From: Papaver somniferum
Taxonomy: Eukaryota > Streptophyta > Magnoliopsida > Ranunculales > Papaveraceae
Length of the DNA stretch: 64,000 nucleotides
Reading direction: 5' to 3'
NCBI RefSeq assembly: GCF_003573695.1
Contig: NC_039366.1
Location: 165,120,339-165,184,338, forward strand
Positions 25,697 through 37,600 of the stretch are shown piece after piece; position 1 is the stretch's first letter, and the number at the start of each line of letters is the position of its first letter. The notes below the pieces were generated by a model. It was not told where the DNA came from. It made no database searches and saw only the letters and a list, made by a program, of their open reading frames with translations. Made by a program: the position numbers and the translations under genes.

Positions 25697-25965
25697 GAGA
25701 TGATGTTTCACTAAGACGATGATACTTATATTGCTACTACGGGTCTATTCTTGTTTGAGGAGAGAAAAGAATAATCATCTTTTGTTACTCCAATAATTAC
25801 TGAAAGCTCATTCCTAGTGGTACAACGTTGGGTGGTTTGTTTTCTTTTTCTTTTTCTTTCCTTTTTATTGTTTTGTTTATTCTTTCTGTTTTATTTTGGT
25901 TTCTTTTAGAGGAATTACTGCGATGTATGCATCAAGCTCCACAAAATGAAACTGAATTCAATTAG
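25697..25965 (+). other. 3' UTR of methionine synthase
   Basis: T-rich sequence after the TGA, with a pyrimidine run near 25840-25900. An AAAATGAAACTG stretch near 25943 could serve as a weak polyadenylation signal. The exact end cannot be read. Confidence 0.5.
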
Positions 25966-26055
25966 TTATTAAGTGTTTGTATCGAGTTTTAAGCTTGAAC
26001 AGTCAAAATTCTTCAGAGTCTCCTCTCTCTGACAGTGTGTAACTGCGACTGTTTT

Positions 26056-26123
26056 GAACCGAAAACACTATCTTAAAAGAACCTGATCTGAACCGAAAAC
26101 ACTATCTTAAAAGAACCTGATCG
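26056..26123. repeat. Two-copy direct repeat of 34 bases
   Basis: Units 26056-26089 and 26090-26123 both start GAACCGAAAACAC and end CCTGATC plus one base, nearly identical. A looser duplication follows (TATGACAAGAAAAA at about 26151 and 26237). Confidence 0.75.
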
Positions 26124-26504
26124 TTAAGCAGAATAGTAGCCGGCTTGGTCTATGACAAGAAAAAAGAAAAACAATTTATCCCAATTTTCGTAATAAAGAA
26201 AAAAGAAAATGACTCGGCCGCGTTTGGCAGCTTGATGTATGACAAGAAAAAGGCTCTCTATCTTCCTTTTTTTCGGCTCTCTGTCTTTCTGTTTCTTCAT
26301 TTTAATTGTTCCAGCCACTTGTTACCTCACAGAAGATCTCAATGGAGGGCAATTCACATGGTCAAACATGCAAACACATCCATGACAATTTCAGATCATT
26401 CTGCCATATTCTGTTAACAACTACTAACACGATTAACAAAAAGCCTCCATTTAAAATTGGAAGTCACTAGTTTTCTAATCCAGATTTCTTAACAAACTTG
26501 AAAC
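26124..26504. other. Spacer, no gene seen
   Basis: AT-rich, with simple GAAAAAG-type runs. No family motif. Confidence 0.4.
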
Positions 26505-27790
26505 TGTGGTGGGATACTATGATCGGTCAGGCTAGTGAAGCGCAAAGGTGGCGCGACACAACATAGCCGGCCTAGTGAGTTCTCAGCTAAGATAGCGCTG
26601 CGCTGCATAGACTGTTAAGCGCCAAGATGGCTGGACCCTGCAAGGCCAATGAAGCGCGAAGGTGGCACGACACTGAAAGGACATTAGTCAAATAATGAAG
26701 TTTATTGGACGACACAATGAAACTTCATTGAGGAAAAGGCAAGGCAAGGCCAAGTTGACAAATGCAGCATGCGATGTTGGCATTAAGGCATATCCATGTA
26801 ATTGAGTTGGCCCAAACTCAAGGATGATGCAAGAGTGTGGAATGGCCAAGAGTTGGCCTATGCATTAGTTCAAGGCTGGCCGAAGCTTGAGCAGTGCAAA
26901 CAAGTTAGTAATGCAAGAGTGGAATTGCTATTGTCGAGCAAGTTGGCCAAGTGATGAATCATATGATGCATGAATAACCAGAATGAGCTAAGAAAATGGC
27001 TAAGATAACTGTAGTGCGATGCTGGTCGTGCAACCAAGAAGATTGCAGTGCCATGTTGGCTGAGTATTGGAGGAAGGCCAAGTTCAGATTGCATGTTATG
27101 ACTCAAGTGAACGGTTAGGAGTTGGTTATTGGCTTCACAAGTGTGCTAAAGGCGTGAGACAAAATAAAACGGTTATAAAGGAAGTTTATAAGCGTGGGAG
27201 AGTGTTCATAACTTCTTTATAACATGTGTTGGATGTTGGTTCGAGTTTAAAGAAAAACTGGCCAAGTTGGCACAGTTATTGGCGGTTATGGAACTGCCTG
27301 GTTGTCCCATGCGTGTGCAGCTGTTATGCATGGTTTTTGGCCCATAAAGCTATTGTATAAATAGTGATAAGGCATAGGAAAATCAGTAGGCTTGCATTTT
27401 GTGAGATTCAAATTGAGAGAGTTTTTGTAAGGCTAAGGCTTGGTTCAAGGTGAACAAGTCTGTGTAAGTCCCTAAGTGGGCAAGTTTTTTATTTATTCCA
27501 TTTGATGCAATAAAATGAGGAATTGTGTGATGTTCTAAGTGTTATTGGTTTGCTGGTTGTGTTAGTGAATGTATGGCATTGTTTGAATGCTTTATAGTAA
27601 GTATTTGAGAACAAAAAAGGAGAATAAAGAATGCTAAAGACTTCCGCTGTTGAACTGTAGAGTTGGTTGTTTACAATGGTGCAAACTTATAAGGCTGAAG
27701 TACGAGTGGGTGAACCTTGATTCACTGAACCATTGTGCTGCCGGTTACATTTGCTCAGAAAATTTGCAAGGTTCATTTACAGGTGTGACA
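26505..27790 (+). mobile_element. Probable LTR of an unclassified retrotransposon
   Basis: The stretch has GC-richer repeated words in its first part (AAGCGC, AAGGTGGC(G)CGACAC). It also has a TATA box TATAAATAG near 27356 and a possible poly-A signal, and ends GTGTGACA at about 27790. Five bases on, GGTATCAAGTG (27796-27806) resembles a tRNA-iMet primer site. So this may be the 5' LTR of an element whose body was lost. Both boundaries are estimates and I did not find a partner LTR. Confidence 0.35.
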
Positions 27791-27845
27791 CTTCGGGTAT
27801 CAAGTGTATTTGTTGGATAATACGTTGTACTTCTTTCTTTGTTTC

Positions 27846-28044
27846 TTAATCTATTTTCTTCAACAACATTGATGCTGAGTTGAACACGTTCAGAATCATT
27901 GGAGTACTTGGAGTGACGAAGAATTCAAGGAATATTGAAGAACTAAGGAAATCGAGCATGTTGGATGAGAAGCTACAAAATTTCTTTATTTTGTAATCCA
28001 TATGTATTGATAGTTTTGTCACTAAAATTGACAAAGGTGGAGAT
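27846..28044 (+). mobile_element. Element D: 3' internal end and polypurine tract
   Basis: The stretch matches the reverse complement of 56719-56900 in element C: CTTCAACAAC, then GATCATTGGAGTACTTGGA-like text, then TTTTGTCACTAAAATTGAC. It ends in the purine tract AAAGGTGGAGAT just before the LTR. Element D is thus a plus-strand relative of C, with its body truncated at about 27846. Confidence 0.8.
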
Positions 28045-28723
28045 TGTTAGAGCACTGTTTGGTCGAACTCACAAGCGTTGCTATCTCAATCTTGTTTGTC
28101 AAGTTTAGGTGATCAAAACTATAAGTCTTGATTTCTAGTCTACTTATAGCTATGTCTCGGATTAGGATAGAATGTGCAGTTGAGCTTCAGACTTCACGAC
28201 GTTCATCGATTGAAGACGAAGATCTACTGAGAAGAGCTTGGAGGAACTTCATCAACAAAATTTATACGGAGACTAAAACTTACTATCACTCAGAAGTCTA
28301 TTATATTATATCTTTTATTTGAGACTAAGTTGTATAGCTATATAGACTTTACATTATACACATTTGATATTTCGAGCTGAGTTTAACTCGCTTATATCTT
28401 TCTTGAAATATGTGCGGGAAAGCTTTTTGCTTTAACTACGTTCATCATTATTCTTGACGAGTTTAGTTGGAAATGATTTATTTGTTAGAAACTAAACAAT
28501 GAGCCCAAAGATGATCATGTGAAAATTGCCTTGAAACATCTTACATGATTTGTGTGAGACAGTCATTTGATGTAGACTTAGAATGTTTCGTATTGATCTT
28601 TCGATCACTTGAAAATTACTTATAAGCTAATAATTTGTGTGAGACAGCTATTGTCGTCTTCTAAGGATGTTTCAATGATTGAAATGGGAGTTTAGAACAA
28701 ATAACCATTGTCTGGATATAGCA

Positions 28724-28965
28724 CGGTATGCATACCAGTATGCAAATTGTTGTAGTGTGATTCAGGTCCAGGAACCAAGGATGCATACCAGTATGCGAAC
28801 AGTTTTTACTATCAAAGTCTGGGAACCAAGTTTGCATACCCGTTTGCAAACGGTTTTACCTGAGTTGCGGTCCAGTACAACATTATGCTTACCCGTTTGC
28901 GAACTGTCGGGACAAAACCAATGTCTGGAACTTAAGTTTGCGTACCCGTTTGCAAACTAAGTTAG
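28724..28965. repeat. Tandem motif array in the D LTR (GCATACCCGTTTGCAAAC type)
   Basis: Five units spaced about 52 bases carry variants of TGCATACC(A/C)GT(A/T)TGC(A/G)AAC, at about 28727, 28780, 28831, 28884 and 28937. Each unit is partly palindromic. Confidence 0.8.
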
Positions 28966-29011
28966 TTTATGTTCTAAAATCGGTTAAGTATGGTTTCATA
29001 TTCATGAAAAA

Positions 29012-29013
<2 letters not shown>

Positions 29014-29046
<33 letters not shown>
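29014..29046. repeat. AT dinucleotide microsatellite
   Basis: About 15 consecutive AT units inside the D LTR. Confidence 0.9.
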
Positions 29047-29048
<2 letters not shown>

Positions 29049-29206
29049 GAAATGCAATCTTTGTAAACCGTGGCTTAATGTTCATGAATTGATTCTCTTG
29101 AATCAAATCCAATTTTGTTTTAATTGTGTCTTGTATACTTCTATGAGAATATAAGCAATTGAACAACTCTATGAGTAACACAATAGATTCATTTGGTTAT
29201 CATTTG

Positions 29207-30702
29207 TGTAGATGGGGAAAAACTATTTGCTGGTTTTTTAGGGAATGAAGAGAAGATCTAGCGGCCGAAGACTCCTCAACCAAGCAAACTTCCTAACCTC
29301 AATCAGATGCACTGCACGGGAGTGCTTTTAAGTTCGAGAGATCAATCTGTAGGACTCCGGCCTAAACCAAGTCAATTATCGTTCCAAAGTCAATTCGGTC
29401 ACAAAGAGGGAGATGGGTTGATCTGTATGAGGGAAGATGAGAATTGTGTGGGATCAAGGATTGTGGATATGTAGTGGATTTCTGCAGATTGATGAATACG
29501 TTCGAATGATTGAGAGAGTGTTGCTCACACGATGATTCTGGGTTAGACGATGGATTGTTTGTTCAGTATCTCGTGGGTTTTTCTTTCCTGCTCAATCATG
29601 GATTCAGAGACTTATTTATATTTTCAGAATAGTAAACACATTGATCCCAGTAAGTGTGACAGTTTCTTGAGTGAAAGAAATGGGGAAGTGGGAGATCGTG
29701 GTAAAGACAGTTCCATGTCGTGTGGAGACTTGATCGATCATCCACCCACTACTTTGCTAACTCCCTCAACCGTTTGCACGACTTACTCACATTTCTCATC
29801 GTGGATGAACACACGTGCTGTAAGCCACCATACCAAAACCCTAATTGTTATCCCCCGTGTGACGTGATTGATGTCTCACGAACGTGGAGTCTGCAAAGCA
29901 GACGTGTATTTGATTAGTCAGTTGTCGACTTGATTAGACAGTGAGTCTAAGTTTTGTTGAATTGAGCATGAGTGATGAATGCTCAGTGATTCATGGATTG
30001 AACATGTCAGATGTATAGTTCTTGAATGATGTTGATATTGCTCGTCCGAGCAAGTATTGTAAATTCGATGAATTGTTGAATATTGAGTTGACTCAATATT
30101 CGGCAGTAAATTACTGAATATTGATAGCTGGATCAATATTCGAGCAACTAAGCAAGTATTGCTCAATTCGACAAATTACTGAATATTGATAGTTGGATCA
30201 ATATTCTAGCAACTACTCAAGTATTGCTCAATTCGACAAATTACTGAATATTGATAGTTGGATCAATATTCGAGCAACTGAGCAAGTATTGCTCATTTCG
30301 ATAAATTATTGGTAACGTGACCTAATAAAAATTAATTAAAATATTATTAGCCTACCAAATATTATATAATTAATCTAGATGTTGATTGCTGGGTCAACGT
30401 AAATTCGTTAGTGTTTTGAAACTGCTCAAAATCATGATTTGCAGAGCATTTGTTCGAAACCCTAATTTTTGATCAATTGTTCGTCAATTGATGAATTACT
30501 GAAAATAGCTCACTGAGTGAAGAAGCGACCGACCACATGGGATGATGGATGACCACGTGGTGCCCAAGTGCTCGTATGAGCATGCACCAAATTCCTTTGT
30601 TGACTAGTTGATGAAAGGATGATTAAATGCTGGTTTAATCATTTATTAGAATAGTGCTCGTCTGAGGATTAGGTGATGAAACCTAATTATGGAGAAATGA
30701 GG
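29207..30702 (-). repeat. Element A left LTR, first part
   Basis: Matches 53181-54318 closely from TGTAGATGGGGAAAAAC to the GATTGCTGG where C entered, then continues to the B insertion at 30703. Confidence 0.85.
30030..30310. repeat. Palindrome array in the A LTR
   Basis: About four units of 65-70 bases contain two inverted repeats each: GAATATTGAT with ATCAATATTC, and GAGCAAGTATTGCTC or close variants. The same array occurs in the B LTRs and in the right A LTR, with different unit numbers. Confidence 0.8.
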
Positions 30703-31554
30703 TGTATATGGGGAAAAACGATTCGCTGGTTTTTTTAGGGAAGTGAAGAGACGAGCGAGTTGCCGAGACTCCTCAACCGAGTAAACTGCTTAACCTCACA
30801 CAGATGCACTACAAAGGGAGTGCTTAGATTCGAGAGATCAATCTGTAGGACTCCGGTCTAAACCAATTCAATGGCCGTTCCAGAGTCAATTCGGTCGCAA
30901 AGAGGGAGATGGGTTGATCTGAAGGAGGGAAGCTGAGAATTGTGTGGGATCAATGATGATCAAGGATTGCAGATGTGTTGAAGGTTTCTGCAATTTTTGG
31001 TGAACTGATGAGTTCGAATAAGTTATGATAGATTGATGAATTCATGAGAGTAGTTACTCGAGAAATTCGACAATTGATGATAGCTAGTGATCATTCGTTG
31101 TCTTCAATCATGGATTCAGAGACTTATTTATATTGTCAGAGTCGTGAACACTTTGATCCCTGTAAGTGTGACGGTTTCTTGAGTGAAAGAGTGGGAAAGT
31201 GGGAGATCGTGGTGAAACCAGTTCCAGATTGTGCGGAGACTTGGTTGATCATTTACCCACTACTTTGCTAACTCCTTAAACCGTTGACACGACTTACTCA
31301 CATTTCTCGTTGTGGATGAATCCACGTGCTGTAGGCCGCCAGACCAAAACCCTAATTGATATCCCCAAATTTGACGTGATTGATGTCTCACGAATCGTGG
31401 AGTCTGCATGACAGACGTGTATTAATTAGTCAGTTGTTGATTGATTAGACAGTGAGTCTAGGTTTTATTGAATCGAGCATGAGTGATGAATGCTCAGCGA
31501 TTCATGGATCGAACATGTAGTTCTCTGAAATGATGTCAATATTGTAGATTTAGT

Positions 31555-31935
31555 GATGAATTACTGACCAGTATTTGAGCGACTGAGCAAGTATTGCTCA
31601 ATTCGGCGAACTATTGAATATTGACAATTGGACGAGCAACTGAGCAATTACTGCTCAATTCGACAAATTAATGATTATTGATAATTTGACGTGCAACTGA
31701 GCAAGTATTTCTCAATTCTACAAATTAATGATTATTGATAATTTGACGTGCAACTGAGCAAGTATTGCTCAATTCGACAAATTACTGATGAATTACTGAA
31801 TATTGATAGATCAATATTCGAGCAACGAGCAAGTATTTCTCAATTCGACGACTTACTGATAAATTACTGAATATTGATAGTTGGATCAATATTCGAGCAA
31901 CTGAGAAAGTATTTCTCAATTCGACGAATTATTTA
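31555..31935. repeat. Palindrome array in the B left LTR
   Basis: Five to six units with GAGCAAGTATT(G/T)CTC and GAATATTGAT/ATCAATATTC, the same design as at 30030-30310 but with different unit boundaries. Confidence 0.8.
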
Positions 31936-32819
31936 TTGGTGACGTGACCGCATAAAATATTAATTAAAATATTAGTAGACTACCGAATATTATATAATTA
32001 ATCCATACGTTGATTGTTGGATCAACATAAATTTATTAGTGTATGAATTTGCTCAGAATGATGAATTCGTGAAGCGTTTGTTCGAAACCCTTATTTTTGA
32101 TCAATCGTTCGTCAATTGATGAATTGCTGAAAACAGTTCATGAGTGATAGAGGGACCGACCACATGGGATGATGGGAATCCATGTGTTGCCCAATGCTCG
32201 AGTGATCATGCACCAGAGTTCTCAGTTGGAGAGTTGGTGAAAGAATGATGATTAAATGCCGGTTTCATCATTTAATAAAATATTACTCGATTCAGCATTA
32301 GGTGATAAAACCCAGTTATGAAAAGAGTGGGGGACCGACCAAGAGAGCATGAGACCGACTCTTGGTGTTCACGGGACCAGCTGTTGGTCGTTTGAGAAAT
32401 CCCCAGGTTGGTTGGAGAGAATTTGGGCCCAGTGTGAGCAATTGAGCAAATTAGGTCAGAATTATGAAAACATGTGGGACCGTCTTTTTACGATCCCTAG
32501 AGATGATCCTGGTCAGTCAAGAAGGCATGCACGTGTTACCATGGTTTCCTTGTTTCCGTACTAAGAGTTTCAGTATTTTCTGATGTGCGTTCGAGCAACA
32601 TTGTGAGTTTTCCGAAGAGTTTCGTCTTGCCTGAAAATCTTGATTTTTGTTGGAATGAGCATGTATGCTCAATTGATCAATATTTTGTAAATATTAAAAT
32701 AAGAGTATTTTAACATTTAAAATTTCCGTGAGAGGCTAGCCGGTCGTGTGACCATGTTGGCTTTTGGTTTTTCATGATTTGAGCAATATTTGAGAAAATA
32801 TGAAGGAATCATGAATTTT

Positions 32820-33535
32820 GCTCAAATTGAGGAGTTTCATGAGATGAGGAAAGTAATAATTATAAAAGACTAGGGATTGTAAGGTGTGGGACCGGCCACG
32901 GCTAGGGCATGGCCGGCCGGCTATGTGGTCCGGTCCCACAACACATTCTCTAATTTTATATTATTATTTTTCATGAAACAGTGATATTATGGAGAATCTA
33001 TGAGTTTTTGTTGAAACGGAGGAGTTTCATGAAATTGGGAAATAATAATTATAAAATACTAGGGATTGCAAGGTGTGGGACCGGCCATGGCTTGGGCATG
33101 GCCGGCCGGCTAGGTGACCTGGTCCCGCACACCTTTCCCCATTTTATAATATTATTTTTCATGAAACCGTGATATTTTGGAGAATCCATGAGTTTTGTTG
33201 AAACAGAGGAGTTTCATGAAATTGGGAAATAATAATTATAAAAAGCTAGGGATTGTAAGGTGTGGGACCGGCCACGGCTTGGGCATGGCCGACCGGCTAG
33301 GTTTCCCGATCCCGCACACCTTTTCTTATTTTATAATATTATTTTTCACGAATCCATGAGTTATGGAGAATTCATGAGATTTGCTCAAACAAGGAAAGTT
33401 GCTAAAATCAAGGAGTTTTCATGAGTTCATGAAAATAACAAAAATAGGGAAAAATAATGGAAGAGGCATGCGACCGGCCACGGCTAGGGCCCGGCCGGCC
33501 GGCCAGCCGGTGGGCCCGGCCCATGGCGCCTCTAA
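32820..33535. repeat. Four-copy ~190-base repeat with GC-rich hairpin, B left LTR
   Basis: Units start around 32830, 33015, 33205 and 33390. Each has GAGGAGTTTCATGA-like text, AT-rich text and then a GC-rich block (about 32884-32944, 33072-33132, 33259-33319, 33466-33530). In the complete units the block opens with TGGGACCGG and closes with CCGGTCCCA or a variant, around CATGGCCGGCCGGC. Confidence 0.85.
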
Positions 33536-33779
33536 TTATTTTATTATTATTTATTGTTTTCTCCTGTTTTGCGTAGGATTCCTCATCTGTCCATATTTTT
33601 TAATGCTCGTTTGTGCATCCGGGTGCTCAGTCGTGCATCATTGTCGAGTACACTTGCACCATTTTTGTGGGGCTTACTCAGTGATGGTCCAGATGCCCGG
33701 TTGTTGAGTATTTATTACTAATTCATAAAATTCAGTGGAGAATAATTCATGAAATGGAGTAATAAAATAAGTAGTTATT

Positions 33780-34130
33780 TATTATCAATTCATAGGATCA
33801 GCTATGGATTCGACCATGAACTCGGAATAATAAAACAAGTATTATCATTCCATTGGATCGTGGATTCGACCATAGAATCGGAGCAATAAAATTACCTATT
33901 ACCATTCCATGAGATTCTTGGAATCAGAGTAATGAGATAATACAGTTGTTTATTGTCATTCTATGAGATCAAGCCGTGGATTCGATCATAGAATCGGAAC
34001 AGTTGTTATTGCCATTCCATGGGATCAGGTCGTGGATTCGACCATGAAATCGGAGCAATGGTTATTGCCATTCCATGGGATCAGGCCGTGGATTCGACCA
34101 TGAAATAGGAGCAATAATAGATTATTCTGG
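33780..34130. repeat. CATGGGATC...GTGGATTCGACCATGAA repeat, B left LTR
   Basis: Six or so units of 50-70 bases share ATTCCATGGGATCA, GTGGATTCGACCAT and TCGGAGCAAT. The same array is at 44070-44410 in the right LTR. Confidence 0.8.
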
Positions 34131-34194
34131 GAATTCAGTGGTAAATGTTACGGCAGAATTAATCTATTGTAGGAAAGATATTAGCCAGTTAAGG

Positions 34195-34500
34195 CGTCAT
34201 ATCCATCCAAAGGGTGCATAGTCAGGGAGTCACAAGTGTTACTTATGACCTGAAGGCATTAGTGCTCTCAATCAATGGAGAACCGCCTGAATCTATACAC
34301 GGTCTCTCCACATAGTCAGGGAACGATGAGTGTCACCGACGTCCTGAAGGCGTCCGCCACCCAACTATTCTTCTATGTGGAGGTGGGTCTCTCTCCTGCA
34401 GTCATGGAACATTGAGTGTCATCGACGTCCTGAAGGCATTAATCTCTCAATCTACGGAGAACCGCCCAATTATGTTATTCTGCATAGAGGTCACGATGAA
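34195..34500. repeat. AGTCAGGGA...GACGTCCTGAAGGC repeat, B left LTR
   Basis: Three units share TAGTCAGGGA, GTGTCACCGACGTCCTGAAGGC and GGAGAACCGCC. Counterparts are at 44510-44770 and, in element A, 46170-46470. Confidence 0.8.
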
Positions 34501-34656
34501 ATGTCAGGGATCGAACGCTCAGCTAGTGGAGGCTTCTCGAAAGACATACTCGTCGTGGCTTCGTAAAATATGAATGGTTGCATGTCTGAAAGCCGTGTCA
34601 GAAACATGTATCATAATTTTACGGTTTTGCCCTTTGTTGAAAATCCACCATCAACA

Positions 34657-37600
34657 TTAAGTCCCCTGCATAGTGAGGGACAGTCATGTTCCGCATTATG
34701 CATTAAATGGTGATTTTCAGTCGATGAGATCAGTGGTTGAACTCAGTCTACAAAGGTATATTCAGAATCCACGATTTGCTGTAATGGTGTCATGTACGGG
34801 CAAATGTTCAAGTAAGGATCCTAATAGCATGATAGAGTGTTATTTTGCGAGCACAGAGAAGTGAGGTGCCGCTAATTTGGTCAGTTAAAAGCCCAGTTTT
34901 GGTTGGTTGAATGTTTATAGGCCCAAGCCCAAAAAAGGAAATCCTTGTTTTAGGAACTGACGTTCGTTCATTCGTTAGTTTAAGAAACAAACAAAATAGA
35001 CCCGAGTCTAATGATAAAAAAATTTTGTTGTGCGCTTTCACAGAAGCCAAAATTTTATCTTTTAAATATGTGAGATTTCACAAAGGGAATAAACTCTCGT
35101 TTTAAAGATGGATGCTCTTACGAGAGAAAAGTTTTTTTTTTTAATAGACGTGCGTCTGTTAGTAATAAAAGTTTTGTCTATGAGATTTCATGAAAACAAA
35201 ATTTTAATACGTGAATATACGGATTTTCAAAAATTGAAAGACTCTCGTTTCACAGACGGGTGCTCGCGAGAGGGAGCAAAAATATATACATATATTTTCA
35301 AAGTTACATGAGTTTCACGTTAAAATGTATATTTTTGTAAAATCAATATTTTGATTTTGAACAACTGTTGGAAGTAGACAATTATTCACGATGAAATAAT
35401 GTCTGTATGTGAGTTTTCACAATTGTAGAAATTAAATTTTAATTTTCAGTAATTGTTAGAAGTAAACAATTTTTGATAAAATATTGTTTGTATGGATTTT
35501 GTGATCTGATAGTGTATGCACAAAACCAATGGGTGTTCACTCGGTGGGAGTCGCTCACATGGTGAAAATTATGTGAATTGTTCACATGATGGAAGTTTCG
35601 TGAATTGTGCACAGTTTTATGAAAATCACGTTATGGTTTTGAATAACGAATTTTGTTCGTCTTTGAAGGTTCGAAGGAGCAAGCAAATTCTCGAGATTAT
35701 AATCACTACAGCTAGTGAAATTGTATATATGTAAGAGTTGGGTGGTTACCATTTTTGTAGACGCTGATGTGAACATCTTTATTCCATGATTCATTGTTTT
35801 GTTGAATTCTGCGCTTTGTATGAATGATGTGCTGAAATAGACACTATGCAAGAATGACTGACTCCCACGATGATACTTCCAAAGATGGTGTCTCCAGATA
35901 TGACATCTCTACGGATGTGACGTTAAGAAATGGTACTTCTGGGACCTCTGAGTGATGGTGAGAGATCCTTCATACTGAGTTGTAATATTTATCACAGGAT
36001 GATCGTGTAGTGATATCCCAGATCAATGTAGACTTCACGGAAATGGAAGAAAGTCTTCAAGGAGGAGAATCCAGAATTAAGTACCACAGGATGTTAGCAA
36101 ATGACGCGCAGTCCCCAGCCGTTGCTTTGGTGAGTTGTTAGCGCTCCTTTTGTCATGACTTTTCCCTTCCCGTGCAATTAAGATCACGAGACCAAGGTTT
36201 GTTATTTCTTTTCAGATTTTTGCTCCATCAAGCCTTGAAGGTCTTCAATACTCTGCTGGTGAACAAGCGATTTCTGAATCGAGCGTTGAAGAAGAAGTTG
36301 ATGTAAGTACCTCTTCGTATAATTGTTCATAGAACTCCTTGAATGAAATATCAATAATTGTTGTTGATGTATCCAGGATAGATTTACATGAATCGGGGGA
36401 GCAATGATGATGCCCATTCGTCTTCATAGGATGGTGAAGAAGAAAGCCCTGGATTTCGAAACCGAATGAAAGTAATGATGTTTCCAACGGTGATATTGGT
36501 AATTCAGGTCCTTTGAGCACTTTAGGGACCACTCCAGTAAGTACCCATCATATATTTTCTTCATAGAAGTATGAAATTGCTGATTTGTGAATTAATGAAT
36601 GAAAACCCATATGAGTATACGAGTAATTTTGCTGAAATACGTCACTGGAAAATTTCAGACTTCAGCCTTTTAGTAAAAACACCATAGAATCTTCGTTCGA
36701 AGTCGTATTTTCGCGATCTGTATAGTATCTTCAAGCCCAGGATATTCCCAAGCTTTAGTAAAGAAGCTTTTTTGAGTTTTGAGCATGTTTAGGGCCTGAA
36801 AAAGGAGAAACAATAAACTTCCAGGAGACTTTCAGAACTTTTTCAGATTGTATGTTGTTCAATGTTTTGGCCACATCTCCTTGCTCGTTCATCCGATTGC
36901 TGTGAGTTTTGGATATGTTGTAAAGAACATCCATATGAAGAGAATGGTATATGACCTATCCCTAGATTCTTCACCAATTGCTCCCATATTGTCGGTTTGT
37001 ACATGACAGCGTAAAATCATCTCAGACGAGCTTGCTATAAAACACTCATGTTGTGTCTTTAGACCATTCACTTGTGTTTTGAACGGTTGGTGAAGGATTT
37101 TAATTTCATTGATACATTTGATATCAGGACCCCTTGATTGATACATGAGCGTGGTGCTTGCAGTGTCATCTTGTTTCTGTCAGTCGCAGAAACATCAATT
37201 CTGAAATCCTGGTCACGTGACCATAACTGAGGTTGCTCTCAAGAGGGGGTGATGTAATGACCATGGTTGCATGTCCCGGTGATAGAATTCATTTTACGAT
37301 GAATGATTATCACTGGAGATCCCGGCTCCACGAGTCTTGGACTTGTGAAATTGATCGTCATGATCAGCGGACCATCAGTCCCCGATATTTTGTTAAATCT
37401 TTCTGTTTCGTTTTCCCTTCTTCTGGCAAGACCTAAATAGGGGACCGGGTAGAAAAATTGATGTAAAGACCTAAGTGGTCGAAGTTGAAGATACCTTGAT
37501 GAAGGACTCAGTGGAAAGACCTGGTGGACACCGACCGACTGTGGAAGTTATGAATCCCGTCTGAGGATTGCTGCTTGTATGTTGTATGCTCTGGAAGCTG

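Larger units (their letters stand above)
28045..29206 (+). mobile_element. Element D: LTR, cut by element A
   Basis: Starts TGTTAGAGCA and follows the reverse complement of the C LTR through TGATCAAAACT, AACTTCATCAACAAA and TGAACAACTCTATGAG. It stops at 29206, where element A begins (TGTAGATGGGG at 29207). The remainder of this LTR should lie to the right of A, beyond this window. Confidence 0.83.
30703..34656 (-). repeat. Element B left LTR (3' LTR in element sense)
   Basis: Plus-strand ends TGTATATGGGG and CCACCATCAACA, giving TG...CA on the minus strand. It pairs with 41122-44951 throughout, including the internal tandem arrays. Confidence 0.9.

Noticed and set aside
28724..28965. Regular ~52-base repeat could look like a CRISPR array
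   Set aside because: The genome is a plant nuclear one, the repeats are imperfect and there are no unique spacers of constant length. It is an LTR tandem array.
29550..29867. Open frames in A/B LTRs that recur at 31044, 41618 and 53522
   Set aside because: LTR sequence, in the orientation opposite to the element. Frame and stops differ among the copies.
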